64,000 nucleotides of DNA, taken from the NCBI GenBank assembly GCA_934667275.1, contig CAKULK010000002.1, positions 1 to 64,000 of the forward strand, given 5' to 3'. The DNA is from an uncultured Bacteroidales bacterium. GTDB taxonomy: Bacteria; Bacteroidota; Bacteroidia; Bacteroidales; Paludibacteraceae. Shown piece after piece: positions 8,276-16,238 of the stretch. How positions within the stretch are numbered: position 1 is the stretch's first letter; each line of letters opens with the position of its first letter. The position numbers were made by a program, and so were the translations under genes. Under the pieces are notes generated by a model. That model had not been told where the DNA came from and searched no databases. It saw only the letters and a list, made by a program, of their open reading frames with translations.

Positions 8276-9709
8276 ATGGCACAAATACAACAACCCACCG
8301 TAGAACAACTGACCCAGAAAGTCTGGCAAATGGCAGACGTACTGGCTGCGCACGGCATCGGCAATACCGATTATCTCACCCAACTCACCTACCTCCTTTT
8401 CCTGAAAATGGACTGGGAGCGTGTGGACATATTGGGCAAGCCATCCGACATACCGCAAGGCTACCAGTGGTGTGACCTTGTCAAAGAGGAGGGCGATGAC
8501 CTGCTCCGCCAATATGAGAACACCCTCGCTACACTCAAGAAACAAGACAACCTCATCGGCACTATCTTCACGCAAGCACAGAACAAAATCACACAGCCTG
8601 TCTATCTGCGCAAGGTTATTTCGATGATTGACGAGCAGCAATGGCTGATTATGAGCGGCGATGTTAAAGGGGCTATCTATGAGAATATCCTTGAAGAGGT
8701 GGGACAGGATACCAAGAGTGGTACGGGTGAGTATTTCACGCCGCGTGCGTTGATACAAGCGATGGTGGATGTTACCCGTCCTAAAATCACCGAGACAGTC
8801 TGCGACCCCGCTTGCGGTACGGGCGGTTTCCTGATGGCGGCTTACGATTATATGAAACAGCAGTCGCAAGACAAACAGAAACGCGAATTCCTCAACACCA
8901 AAGCCATTCACGGCACCGACATCACACCATTGGTGGTGACGCTCGGTTCAATGAATCTCTATCTGCACGGCATTGGCAAAGACAGCAGTCCTATCACGTG
9001 CGGCGACTCGTTGGAGAAGCAACCCGATGTACTGTACGATGTCATTTTGGCTAATCCGCCTTTCGGTGCGCGTCCGAGTGGGGCTGTGGCTATCGACCGC
9101 CCCGATTTCTATGCCACCACCAGCAATAACCAGTTGAATTTCCTCCAACACATGATGCGCCTGCTTAAGAACGGCGGACGCGCTGCCATTGTATTGCCCG
9201 ATAATGTGCTTTTTGAGGGAAATGCGGGAAAGATTATCCGTCAGAAACTGCTTACGGAGTTCAACCTGCATACCATCCTGCGTATGCCCACGGGTATATT
9301 CTACAAACCGGGCGTAAAGACCAATGTGCTTTTCTTCACCAAAGGTACTCCCACCACCGATGTATGGTACTACGACTACCGTACCAATATACATCATACC
9401 CTCAAGCAGAAGCCGCTCAAACGCAGTGATTTGGACGATTTTGTGGCTTGCTACCATGCCGACGACCTAACCAAACGGCAGGAGATCTACAACGCCGAGA
9501 CCAATCCAAACGGACGTTGGCGCAAGTACGCCGCAGCGGATTTTCTCAAGAACGACAAGGTGCTGATGGATGTTACATGGATAAAAGCCGAGAATGGCGA
9601 AGACGACCTTACTTTGCCCGAACTGCTTGACACCATACAGGACAAAAGCAACAAAATAGCCGATGCCGTTGCCCGACTGCAAACCCTGCTGGGGAATATA
9701 GAGGAATAA
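8276..9709 (+). CDS. hsdM: type I DNA adenine methyltransferase subunit HsdM
   Basis: This 477-residue N6-adenine methyltransferase pairs with HsdS to modify, and with HsdR to restrict, DNA. The N-terminal HsdM helical domain covers about residues 5-130. The AdoMet motif DPACGTGGF follows near residue 180, and the catalytic motif IV NPPFG near 260. The C-terminal part ends in a coiled helix (DKSNKIADAVARLQTLLG) that would contact HsdS. It starts 12 bp after the hsdR stop, so both are in one operon. All methylase motifs are intact, so modification should work even if hsdR does not. Confidence 0.96.
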   Translation: MAQIQQPTVEQLTQKVWQMADVLAAHGIGNTDYLTQLTYLLFLKMDWERVDILGKPSDIPQGYQWCDLVKEEGDDLLRQYENTLATLKKQDNLIGTIFTQAQNKITQPVYLRKVISMIDEQQWLIMSGDVKGAIYENILEEVGQDTKSGTGEYFTPRALIQAMVDVTRPKITETVCDPACGTGGFLMAAYDYMKQQSQDKQKREFLNTKAIHGTDITPLVVTLGSMNLYLHGIGKDSSPITCGDSLEKQPDVLYDVILANPPFGARPSGAVAIDRPDFYATTSNNQLNFLQHMMRLLKNGGRAAIVLPDNVLFEGNAGKIIRQKLLTEFNLHTILRMPTGIFYKPGVKTNVLFFTKGTPTTDVWYYDYRTNIHHTLKQKPLKRSDLDDFVACYHADDLTKRQEIYNAETNPNGRWRKYAAADFLKNDKVLMDVTWIKAENGEDDLTLPELLDTIQDKSNKIADAVARLQTLLGNIEE

Positions 9710-9981
9710 GAAGTGCAAAATTTCAACGGGTCGTTGAACCAATTATGGAATAGAATAGGAAAGGCTACTACCGCACTACATCCTTTTGTTTCATTTACTC
9801 TTATAAAAACAAAAAAATAGGTGCATTTTTTATAGTTAAGAATGGAAGAAAACGGATAATACACTGATAATGTGTGCATTCTTTTCTTTCAAATACCCCT
9901 ATAAAAACGGTAGTCTTAAAGATAAGATGAAGATAAAAAACAGGTTCTATATCTTGTAATAGTAACAATAATGTCAGGCTC

Positions 9982-10008
9982 AAAATCGTCCCCATTGTAG
10001 ACGATTTT
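9982..10008. terminator. hairpin between hsdM and hsdS
   Basis: Arms AAAATCGTC (9982-9990) and GACGATTTT (10000-10008) have a 9-nt loop and end in TTTTT on the plus strand. The stem is AT-rich and may be only a partial terminator. The rest of the 353-bp spacer 9710-10062 is AT-rich. I see no gene and no promoter in it. Confidence 0.45.
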
Positions 10009-10062
10009 TGGTGCTGATGATAAAGAGAATGTGAGTATTAAACAAGCAAATGAATTGAAATA

Positions 10063-11505
10063 ATGAATACCAAACTACTACGGCAACAGATACTGGATTT
10101 GGCTATACGAGGGAAACTCGTAAAGCAAGACCCGAATGACGAACCTGCGTCCGTCCTGCTTGAGCGTATCCGTGCCGAAAAAGAACAACTCATACAACAG
10201 GGCAAAATCAAGAAAACAAAGGCTCCTGCCACTACCGATACGCCACATTATCAGAATACCCCCTTCGACATACCCAATTCATGGCAATGGGTAAAATTGG
10301 GAGAGATATACAATCATAACACAGGCAAGGCACTAAATTCTAAAGACAAAGAGGGACGTTTAATGGATTATATTACAACTTCTAATCTCTATTGGAATCG
10401 ATTTGAATTGGAGGTAATCAAGCAAATGCCCTTTACAGACAAAGATTTAGAACGCTGTGTGGTTACAAAAGGCGATTTATTAGTCTGTGAAGGTGGGGAC
10501 ATCGGGCGTGCTGCCATTTGGAACTATGACTATGATATTTGTATTCAAAATCATATTCACAGACTAAGAGGAAAACTGCAACTATGCAACTTGTTTTATT
10601 ACTATGTTTTTTATGAGTATAAACTAATAAATTGTATTTCCAGCAAAGGCACTACAATACAAGGACTTTCATCCAAAGAGATAGATACATTACTTATCCC
10701 CCTTCCTCCTCTCGCGGAACAAAAACGTATCGTGGCGGAGATAGAAAAGTGGTTTGCACTGATAGATGAATTGGATGCAAACAAGCAGGATTTGCAAAGT
10801 GCGGTAAAGCAGGTGCGTGCCAAAGTGCTTGACCTTGCCATCCACGGCAAACTTGTATCCCAAGACCCCAACGACGAGTCTGCCATCGACCTTCTCCGCC
10901 GCATCAACCCGCACTACACCCCTTCCGATACCTCACATTATCAGAATATACCCTTCGATATACCAACTTCGTGGCAATGGGTACAATTGGGAATAGTTTT
11001 TCAATTAATCAATGGAGACAGGGGGAATAACTACCCTTCTAAAGAAAAACTACAAGAATTAGGGGCTCATCCATTCATAAGTGCGATAAATATAAAAGAT
11101 GGCTCTATATCTAAAGACGGATTGTTGTATGTTACTCAAGAGCAATATGATGCCCTTGGTAGTGGGAAACTTAAGTTAAATGATATTGTATTGTGTATCA
11201 GAGGTTCGCTTGGAAAATCTGCGATATATCCTTTTGACAGTGGAGCCATAGCCTCATCATTAGTTATTTTGCGTAACTCCAAGAATGTAGCAGATACGGA
11301 ATTTGTTTTTGATTATATTCACAGTCCTCTTTTTTCAGCAAATGTTGAAAGAAACAATAATGGAACCGCTCAGCCAAATCTATCTGCTAAAAGTGTCGCG
11401 GGTTTTCTTTTCCCCCTCCCCCCGCTTGCGGAGCAACGGCGTATCATATCGGAGATAGAGCGGATATTCGGTGTCTTAGACACCATCGAAGAGAACATAC
11501 GTTAG
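10063..11505 (+). CDS. hsdS: type I specificity subunit HsdS (expressed copy)
   Basis: HsdS sets the recognition sequence of the type I complex. The 480-residue protein has the expected two-fold plan. An N-terminal conserved segment (LDLAIRGKLVKQDPNDEP) precedes target-recognition domain 1 (about residues 80-215), which ends in PLPPLAEQKRIV. A central conserved helix region (AKVLDLAIHGKLVSQDPNDES) precedes recognition domain 2 (about 305-455), which ends in PLPPLAEQRRII. Each recognition domain begins at an HYQN motif whose DNA lies in an inverted repeat shared with the silent copy at 14,461-15,669. It is the only copy here with a start codon, so it is the expression site. The gene starts 353 bp after hsdM. 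Confidence 0.95.
   Translation: MNTKLLRQQILDLAIRGKLVKQDPNDEPASVLLERIRAEKEQLIQQGKIKKTKAPATTDTPHYQNTPFDIPNSWQWVKLGEIYNHNTGKALNSKDKEGRLMDYITTSNLYWNRFELEVIKQMPFTDKDLERCVVTKGDLLVCEGGDIGRAAIWNYDYDICIQNHIHRLRGKLQLCNLFYYYVFYEYKLINCISSKGTTIQGLSSKEIDTLLIPLPPLAEQKRIVAEIEKWFALIDELDANKQDLQSAVKQVRAKVLDLAIHGKLVSQDPNDESAIDLLRRINPHYTPSDTSHYQNIPFDIPTSWQWVQLGIVFQLINGDRGNNYPSKEKLQELGAHPFISAINIKDGSISKDGLLYVTQEQYDALGSGKLKLNDIVLCIRGSLGKSAIYPFDSGAIASSLVILRNSKNVADTEFVFDYIHSPLFSANVERNNNGTAQPNLSAKSVAGFLFPLPPLAEQRRIISEIERIFGVLDTIEENIR
10232..10291 (+). repeat. shufflon inverted repeat 1, left copy (60 bp)
   Basis: This segment is identical to the reverse complement of 15,588-15,647 over 60 bp by direct reading. It lies at the start of recognition domain 1 and contains the core CACATTATCAGAA at 10,244-10,256. 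Confidence 0.93.
10778..10953 (+). repeat. shufflon inverted repeat 2, left copy (176 bp)
   Basis: This segment is identical to the reverse complement of 14,953-15,128 over 176 bp. It encodes the central conserved region of HsdS and ends at the start of recognition domain 2, with the core CACATTATCAGAA at 10,934-10,946. Confidence 0.93.
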
Positions 11506-11564
11506 GCAACAGCCCTCTTGCAAGTCCTGTATATTATACCATACACTAAATCTTTTTTTTAGGT

Positions 11565-12368
11565 ATGGCAACGGATTATGCAACTTTTCTTCAGAGGTTA
11601 GACCTTGCGAAGAATACCGTCAGTTCGTATGTTTGGACGGTACAGTATTTTCAGAAAACGTACGGAGAAATCAACAAAAAGAACCTGCTTGCATACAAGG
11701 GCTACCTTGTGGAGCATTTCAAACCGCAGACCGTCAATCTGCGCTTGCAAGGCATAAACAAATACCTCGAGTTCACCAAGCAGGACAAACTGAAACTGCG
11801 CTTCGTGAAAGTGCAGCAAAAGAACTTTCTTGAAAACGTCATCAGCAATGCCGATTACAAGTTTCTCAAAGCCTGTTTGTTGCGCAACGGGTACAAAGAC
11901 TGGTATTTTGTGGTGTGGTTTATGACCGCCACAGGGGCACGTGTGAGCGAACTGCTACAGATAAAAGCCGAACACGTACAGACGGGGCATTTGGACATCT
12001 ACACCAAAGGCGGCAAAGTGCGGCGTATCTATATTCCGAAGAGTTTGCAACAGGAAGCCCTGCAATGGTTGCAAGAACGGCAACTGACGACAGGTTATAT
12101 CTTCCTCAACCGCTTTGGCGAGCGTATCACGGCACGGGGTATCGCTATGCAACTCAAGCACTTTGCCGACAAGTACGGACTCAAACGGGAGGTGGTCTAT
12201 CCGCACTCGTTCCGACATCGCTATGCCAAGAACTTTCTGGAGCGGTTCAACGATATTGCGCTTTTGGCAGACCTGATGGGGCATGAGAGCATAGAGACTA
12301 CCCGTATCTATCTCCGCCGCACCGCCAGTGAGCAACGGCAGATAGTGGACAAAATAGTAAACTGGTAA
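11565..12368 (+). CDS. tyrosine recombinase of the hsdS shufflon
   Basis: This 267-residue XerC/D-like site-specific recombinase has an N-terminal SAM-like core-binding domain (about residues 1-85) and a C-terminal catalytic domain. The catalytic set is complete: Arg in TGARVSELL, Lys in TKGGKVRRI, HSFRHRYA (His-x-x-Arg), His in LMGHESIETT and the nucleophile Tyr in TTRIYLRR. It starts 59 bp after the expressed hsdS and lies within the invertible segment. The likely role is inversion between the hsdS repeats (inference from position and family). A 27-codon fragment of a close relative lies at 13,833-13,916. Confidence 0.94.
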   Translation: MATDYATFLQRLDLAKNTVSSYVWTVQYFQKTYGEINKKNLLAYKGYLVEHFKPQTVNLRLQGINKYLEFTKQDKLKLRFVKVQQKNFLENVISNADYKFLKACLLRNGYKDWYFVVWFMTATGARVSELLQIKAEHVQTGHLDIYTKGGKVRRIYIPKSLQQEALQWLQERQLTTGYIFLNRFGERITARGIAMQLKHFADKYGLKREVVYPHSFRHRYAKNFLERFNDIALLADLMGHESIETTRIYLRRTASEQRQIVDKIVNW

Positions 12369-12375
12369 TAAATAC

Positions 12376-12400
12376 AAAGCCCCCTCGCGGGGGCTTTTTT
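12376..12400 (+). terminator. intrinsic terminator after the recombinase gene
   Basis: AAAGCCCCC (12376-12384), a TCGC loop, GGGGGCTTT and a run of six T. It lies 8 bp after the recombinase stop. A diverged copy follows the recombinase fragment at 13,922. Confidence 0.92.
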
Positions 12401-12419
12401 ATTATACATATCCGGCATA

Positions 12420-13631
12420 TCAGTACAACAGTCCGAACATCCACAGCGGAATACGGTTGTGGTGTCCGATTTCCAAATCGTCCACCGCCAAGAAACTATT
12501 GGGTATATCCTTTATCTGGTCGAAGGTCTTGCTGCGCCCGCCCACCTCAAACAGGTAGGTGCGATTGACCATAAAATCACCGTCTTTTGGCAACAGCACT
12601 TCCTGCGTGGCACGCAACTGGTTGAAAAAGAATGTCTCGCGCAACGTGCCGATGTCGATATGTGTGGAGAGACAATACATCAGGTTGGTATTGTCCAGAT
12701 ATATCTTGTCGGGTTTGCTGAGCGATTTCACATTCTTCATCTCGTTGGTGTATATTGCCAGCAAAGCCGCCCTATCCAATGCATAGAGCATCTTCAGCCC
12801 CAACTCACGGTTGGTATCCAACTCGCGATAAAGTTCCGCCATCTTGGGTGTGAAAGGCACCCGCTCCGCCAATATCATCAGCATACGCTGTATTTTCTGT
12901 ATGCTGACAAACGACACATCTTCTATATGGGGCAGGTCGTTCTCTAATACTTGCCGTATCATACTTTGCACCCGCTCATAAAAGCCGTCGCCTTCTTCTT
13001 TGTAGAAAGGATAATAACCATGCCGCAAGTAGTCGCTGAACAATGACAATACCTTCATCTTCTGCGTCAGCGGCATGGCTATGCTCTCGTGCGATTGCAA
13101 TAGTTCTTCCAACGTATGGGCTTCGCCAACCTCATACCCCTCAAACAACAGATACTCACGGAAAGACAGCCCATACAGCGTATAGAGCCGTTGGCGTCGG
13201 GAGAGGTCGCCCTCGTGCGCATCAATCTCAAGCATAGACGAACCAGTATAGACGATATGCAACTGCGGATACGCATCGTAGATATTCTTCAGCACCGTCT
13301 GCCAATGGGGCAGATAGTGTATTTCATCAAGGAAGATGTGTGTGCCGCCGTGGGTAAAGTGGTACTCCACCAAGTCCATAATATCGTGTGTGCGAAACCA
13401 AAGATTATCCATAGACACGTACAACGCCTCGCGTGACGAAGAGAACGTCTCACGGATATGTTGCAGCAGCAAGGTGGATTTGCCCACACCGCGGCTGCCT
13501 TTGATACCGATAAGGCGGTTGCTCCAATTGATTTGCCGGTACAGATAACGGTGCAACTGCATTGATACCGCACTCACCAAACGGTTGGAATAGAGGTACA
13601 GTACCTCAAAATCTTGCTCATTGATTGCCAT
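12420..13631 (-). CDS. AAA ATPase with DUF4143-like C-terminus
   Basis: This 403-residue protein of the bacterial AAA_14/DUF4143 type has a Walker A (KGSRGVGKSTLL near residue 45), a Walker B (HIFLDEIHYL near 97) and a sensor-like VYTGSSM. The C-terminal half ends with YLFEVGGRSKTFDQIKD, a region resembling the nuclease-like fold of this family. The molecular role of such ATPases is poorly known, and they are common in Bacteroidetes genomes. It lies in opposite orientation between the recombinase gene and that gene's fragment, so it probably entered or was trapped there after a duplication. It has its own promoter. Confidence 0.88.
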   Translation of the reverse strand: MAINEQDFEVLYLYSNRLVSAVSMQLHRYLYRQINWSNRLIGIKGSRGVGKSTLLLQHIRETFSSSREALYVSMDNLWFRTHDIMDLVEYHFTHGGTHIFLDEIHYLPHWQTVLKNIYDAYPQLHIVYTGSSMLEIDAHEGDLSRRQRLYTLYGLSFREYLLFEGYEVGEAHTLEELLQSHESIAMPLTQKMKVLSLFSDYLRHGYYPFYKEEGDGFYERVQSMIRQVLENDLPHIEDVSFVSIQKIQRMLMILAERVPFTPKMAELYRELDTNRELGLKMLYALDRAALLAIYTNEMKNVKSLSKPDKIYLDNTNLMYCLSTHIDIGTLRETFFFNQLRATQEVLLPKDGDFMVNRTYLFEVGGRSKTFDQIKDIPNSFLAVDDLEIGHHNRIPLWMFGLLY

Positions 13632-13673
13632 ACACTACTGAATTAGAGATAGATACGTATCGTCAAACCGCTG

Positions 13674-13704
13674 CAAAGGTACTGCAAAATACGGAATAAA
13701 ACAA
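13674..13704 (-). promoter_or_regulatory. promoter of the AAA ATPase gene
   Basis: On the minus strand TTG (13702-13704), a 20-bp spacer and TACCTTTG (13674-13681). Transcription would begin about 36 nt before the ATG at 13,631. Confidence 0.7.
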
Positions 13705-13832
13705 TAGTCACAGCAAGAAAAAGCAGTTACAACTGCTAATTTTGTAGTAAAAAAGACATTTCTGACTGCTATTTTATACAAGAATAAGGCATACAGAAAT
13801 GTTTTGTACCAACATACAACGATGTATCACGG

Positions 13833-13916
13833 CACGAGAGCATAAAGACCACCCATATCTACCGCCGCACCGCCGGCGAACAACGGCAGATTGTGGATAA
13901 GGTGGTCAAATGGTAA
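13833..13916 (+). pseudogene. 3' fragment of a second tyrosine recombinase gene
   Basis: Read in frame from 13,833, these 27 codons plus stop match the C-terminus of the intact recombinase: HESIKTTHIYRRTAGEQRQI against HESIETTRIYLRRTASEQRQI, including the catalytic His and Tyr. Just upstream, TATCACGGCACG matches a site about 150 bp earlier in the intact gene, so an internal deletion joined two parts. The fragment keeps the stop codon and the terminator copy. It cannot be functional. Confidence 0.85.
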
Positions 13917-13921
13917 CAAAA

Positions 13922-13944
13922 AAGCCCTCTCGCGGGGCTATTTT
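13922..13944 (+). terminator. diverged terminator copy after the recombinase fragment
   Basis: AGCCC (13923-13927) and GGGCT (13935-13939) form a stem followed by ATTTTATT. It corresponds to the terminator at 12,376 and supports duplication of the recombinase 3' end. Confidence 0.6.
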
Positions 13945-13950
13945 ATTATA

Positions 13951-14466
13951 CCTATCTCACATTATCAGAACGTGCCTAAAGGGTGGGAGGTTTGCAGGTT
14001 GGAAGATATTGTGGATGTGCTTGATAATAAGCGCAAACCGATAAGAGCAGAAGAACGTGCAAAGCGTATAGACGGGGAAAAAACTCTTTACCCATATTAT
14101 GGTGCGACAGGTTTTGTGGGTTACATTGATGAGTATTTAATAGACGGGAAGTTTATCCTATTGGGTGAAGACGGTGCCCCGTTTTTAGACCGATACGCTA
14201 CAAAAGCCTATGCCGTGAACGGCAAAATTTGGGTTAATAACCATGCACACATACTATTGCCTAAAATAGACTTTGAGTATTTGCTGAACTATCTAAATGC
14301 GATAGAGTACTCTCCCTATGCAAAAGGCACTACACGCCTAAAACTTACACAAGGAGATATGAGTAATATACTCGTTTTATTGCCACCTATAGAAGAACAA
14401 AAACGTATCTCCAAACAAATAGCAAATGTTTTAAGTATATTGCAAGCAATCAGCACAGAATTATAG
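13951..14466 (+). pseudogene. silent hsdS half-cassette (third target-recognition domain)
   Basis: An open frame starts without a proper start codon at the HYQN boundary (PISHYQN) and encodes one recognition domain. That domain contains YPYYGATGFVGYIDEY and WVNNHAHIL, then a conserved-helix end (LLPPIEEQKRISKQIANV), with a stop at 14,466. It resembles recognition domain 1 of the minus-strand silent copy (YNYYGASGVIDKVDNY, WVNNHAHVI). The core CACATTATCAGAA is at 13,958-13,970. It has the same orientation as the expressed gene, so a single inversion could not bring it into use. Two steps or a deletion would be needed. Confidence 0.85.
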
Positions 14467-14481
14467 TTCTGCGCTGATTGC
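14446..14481. other. hairpin formed by the two convergent hsdS tails
   Basis: The 3' ends of the plus-strand half-cassette and the minus-strand silent hsdS overlap by 6 bp. They form 15-bp arms (14446-14460 and 14467-14481) with one mismatch and a 6-nt loop. It may act as a terminator for both, or mark another recombination boundary. Confidence 0.7.
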
Positions 14482-14952
14482 GTCTATAACAGCGAGAATC
14501 TCCTCTATTTTACTGATAATTCTCTTTTGCTCTGCTATTGGCGGAATAAGTATAGGTCTATTCTCAAATTTGCCTTTTGTTATATGCACCATACCAGAAC
14601 CATGACTTTCTGCATAAAAGTCTCCAATCATCACAATAAACGAGTAATACAGATATTCTTTCTGTATAAATGATTTGGGTATAACTTTGAAAATATGCTG
14701 ATTAAGCCATGCAACGCCTTTATTCCAAATGTATGTACCTAATGAAGCAGCCCATGCAAACAGCAAATCGCCTTTGTGTACAAGATATTTATCTTCAAAA
14801 TTAGTAGTTGAGTAATTGTAGGCTGCATTCTCGTTATTCAAATTCTGTATGCGAATAATGGGTAATCCTTGCTGCTCCCATTCTTCAGGTTTGAACGCTC
14901 TACCATTGATATATTCTGCCACGTCCCCCACTTTCAAAACCTCCCACCCGTC

Positions 14953-15128
14953 GGGTATATTCTGATAATGTGAGGTATCGGAAGGGGTGTAGTGCGGGTT
15001 GATGCGGCGGAGAAGGTCGATGGCAGACTCGTCGTTGGGGTCTTGGGATACAAGTTTGCCGTGGATGGCAAGGTCAAGCACTTTGGCACGCACCTGCTTT
15101 ACCGCACTTTGCAAATCCTGCTTGTTTG
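14953..15128 (-). repeat. shufflon inverted repeat 2, right copy (176 bp)
   Basis: This is the reverse complement of 10,778-10,953 without a visible mismatch. The core occurs at 14,960-14,972. Crossover here would exchange recognition domain 2 only and invert about 4.2 kb including the recombinase and ATPase genes. Confidence 0.93.
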
Positions 15129-15587
15129 TCTCCAAATCGTCTATCAACGCAAACCACTTCTCCACCTCCGCCACGATGCGCCTTTGCTCCGCAAGAGGGG
15201 GAAGGGGGATCGGAAAATTATTTAGATTATCCTGTGTAAACTTCGGCTGTGCGCTCCCAGTTATATATTTATCTAATGGTGTAGAGTTTATCACTATGGC
15301 AACATAGTCCAAAATCAATTTATCTGTACTATCTATCACGTGGGCATGATTATTTACCCAATATCGTCCTTCTGCAAAGAAAGCATTATCCTTACTCCTT
15401 GAAAGTAAATTTGCTCCGTCTTCACCGACCAATAATAGTCTATCTTCAAAAAGGTAATTATCAACCTTATCTATTACGCCAGATGCACCATAGTAGTTAT
15501 AGCGTTTATTGGTTTGTTTTTTGCGTACTGCTGAGGATAAAGGGACTCTTTCTGCATCGCGATTTAGGGTTATCTCTCCCAACCTTG

Positions 15588-15647
15588 CCCATTGCCATGA
15601 ATTGGGTATGTCGAAGGGGGTATTCTGATAATGTGGCGTATCGGTAG
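15588..15647 (-). repeat. shufflon inverted repeat 1, right copy (60 bp)
   Basis: This is the reverse complement of 10,232-10,291 over 60 bp. The core occurs at 15,623-15,635. Crossover here would bring both silent recognition domains behind the hsdS start and invert about 5.4 kb. Confidence 0.93.
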
Positions 15648-15707
15648 GAGATATGTCGTTTTTATGGCGTCAAAATACTAAAAAATGTTGGTGTGCTTAT
15701 AGGCTAA

Positions 15708-15751
15708 AGGTTGCTTAAGGGTTGCGCATCCCTTGCGTATTCCTTGCTGAA
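15708..15751. repeat. 11-bp-period array (four units)
   Basis: AGGTTGCTTAA, GGGTTGCGCAT, CCCTTGCGTAT and TCCTTGCTGAA lie in exact 11-bp register. The shared part is TTGC at positions 4-7 of the unit. Confidence 0.75.
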
Positions 15752-15798
15752 TGGTGGCGGTTTGACGTGAGGTTGAAAGGGTTACAAAGAGATAAAAA

Positions 15799-15831
15799 TA
15801 TCGCGGGACTATCGGGAGTCTATCGCGGGTT
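15799..15831. repeat. 11-bp-period array (three units)
   Basis: TATCGCGGGAC, TATCGGGAGTC and TATCGCGGGTT in exact register. The array ends 8 bp beyond the stop codon of the small minus-strand gene that follows. Confidence 0.8.
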
Positions 15832-15838
15832 AGTCCTG

Positions 15839-16183
15839 CTATGCAGAAAGGCTGCTGTCTATCAACCGGCAGATGTTCCACAGCCAATACCACGGGGCTT
15901 GGAGCAGGGAGAGAAGGAACGTGCCGGCGAGGTGCCACGACGGGCGGGGCAGGCGGTCGTCTTCGGTGTGTATGGCGCGGGCGAAGGGTGTTGCCGAGAA
16001 ACCCAAGGTCAGCACCGCTTTGCGGGCGGCAAGATAGCGGGCACGCCGTTGTGCCGTTTCGTAGGCGCGTTGCCGGTCGACAATGCAGCGGTAGGTCTCG
16101 GTGGCGATAGTGCCGCGGTCGGTGATTACGGTAATGACGAAAGTGCCGTCTTGGGCAGTCGTCTCAGTAAGTTGTTCAATCAT
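15839..16183 (-). CDS. hypothetical protein with C-terminal hydrophobic segment
   Basis: I do not recognise this 114-residue protein. Residues 1-40 look like short beta strands (DGTFVITVITDRGTIATETY). Residues 45-70 form an Arg/Ala-rich amphipathic helix. Residues 88-108 (HLAGTFLLSLLQAPWYWLWN) could be one membrane segment. The start is taken at 16,183. The frame is open to 16,249, but that crosses a strong hairpin. An overlapping plus-strand frame looks like a shadow. It is moderately likely to be real. Confidence 0.5.
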   Translation of the reverse strand: MIEQLTETTAQDGTFVITVITDRGTIATETYRCIVDRQRAYETAQRRARYLAARKAVLTLGFSATPFARAIHTEDDRLPRPSWHLAGTFLLSLLQAPWYWLWNICRLIDSSLSA

Positions 16184-16200
16184 ATTGCATACAAATAATA

Positions 16201-16234
16201 TCTTCCGGACAACCTGTCGGGGTTGTCCGGAAGA
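16201..16234. terminator. long perfect hairpin terminator
   Basis: Arms 16201-16214 and 16221-16234 pair over 14 bp (TCTTCCGGACAACC / GGTTGTCCGGAAGA) with a 6-nt loop, 5 bp after the stop of the outer-membrane protein gene at 16,239. It should end that transcript. Confidence 0.85.
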
Positions 16235-16238
16235 TTGT

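Larger units (their letters stand above)
14461..15669 (-). pseudogene. silent inverted hsdS copy (two recognition domains, no start)
   Basis: The frame is open from 15,669 to the stop at 14,461 but begins inside the conserved sequence before recognition domain 1 (PTDTPHYQN), without start codon or promoter. It encodes recognition domain 1' (about 15,590-15,220, with YNYYGASGVIDKVDNY), the conserved centre identical in DNA to the expressed copy, and recognition domain 2' (14,950-14,500), ending PPIAEQKRII. An internal ATG at 15,582 could be read, but the protein would lack the N-terminal conserved part. Both 60- and 176-bp repeats are present in inverse orientation to the expressed gene. Confidence 0.9.

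Noticed and set aside
11565..15669. Integrative element or prophage
   Set aside because: The only recombinase is surrounded by hsdS cassettes and matched inverted repeats. There are no mobilisation, relaxase, capsid or excision genes, and no direct-repeat attachment sites at the ends.
15722..16198. 158-codon plus-strand frame between the RM locus and the first outer-membrane gene
   Set aside because: It begins inside an 11-bp array and overlaps the better minus-strand candidate at 15,839-16,183. Its Gly/Arg-rich composition looks non-coding.
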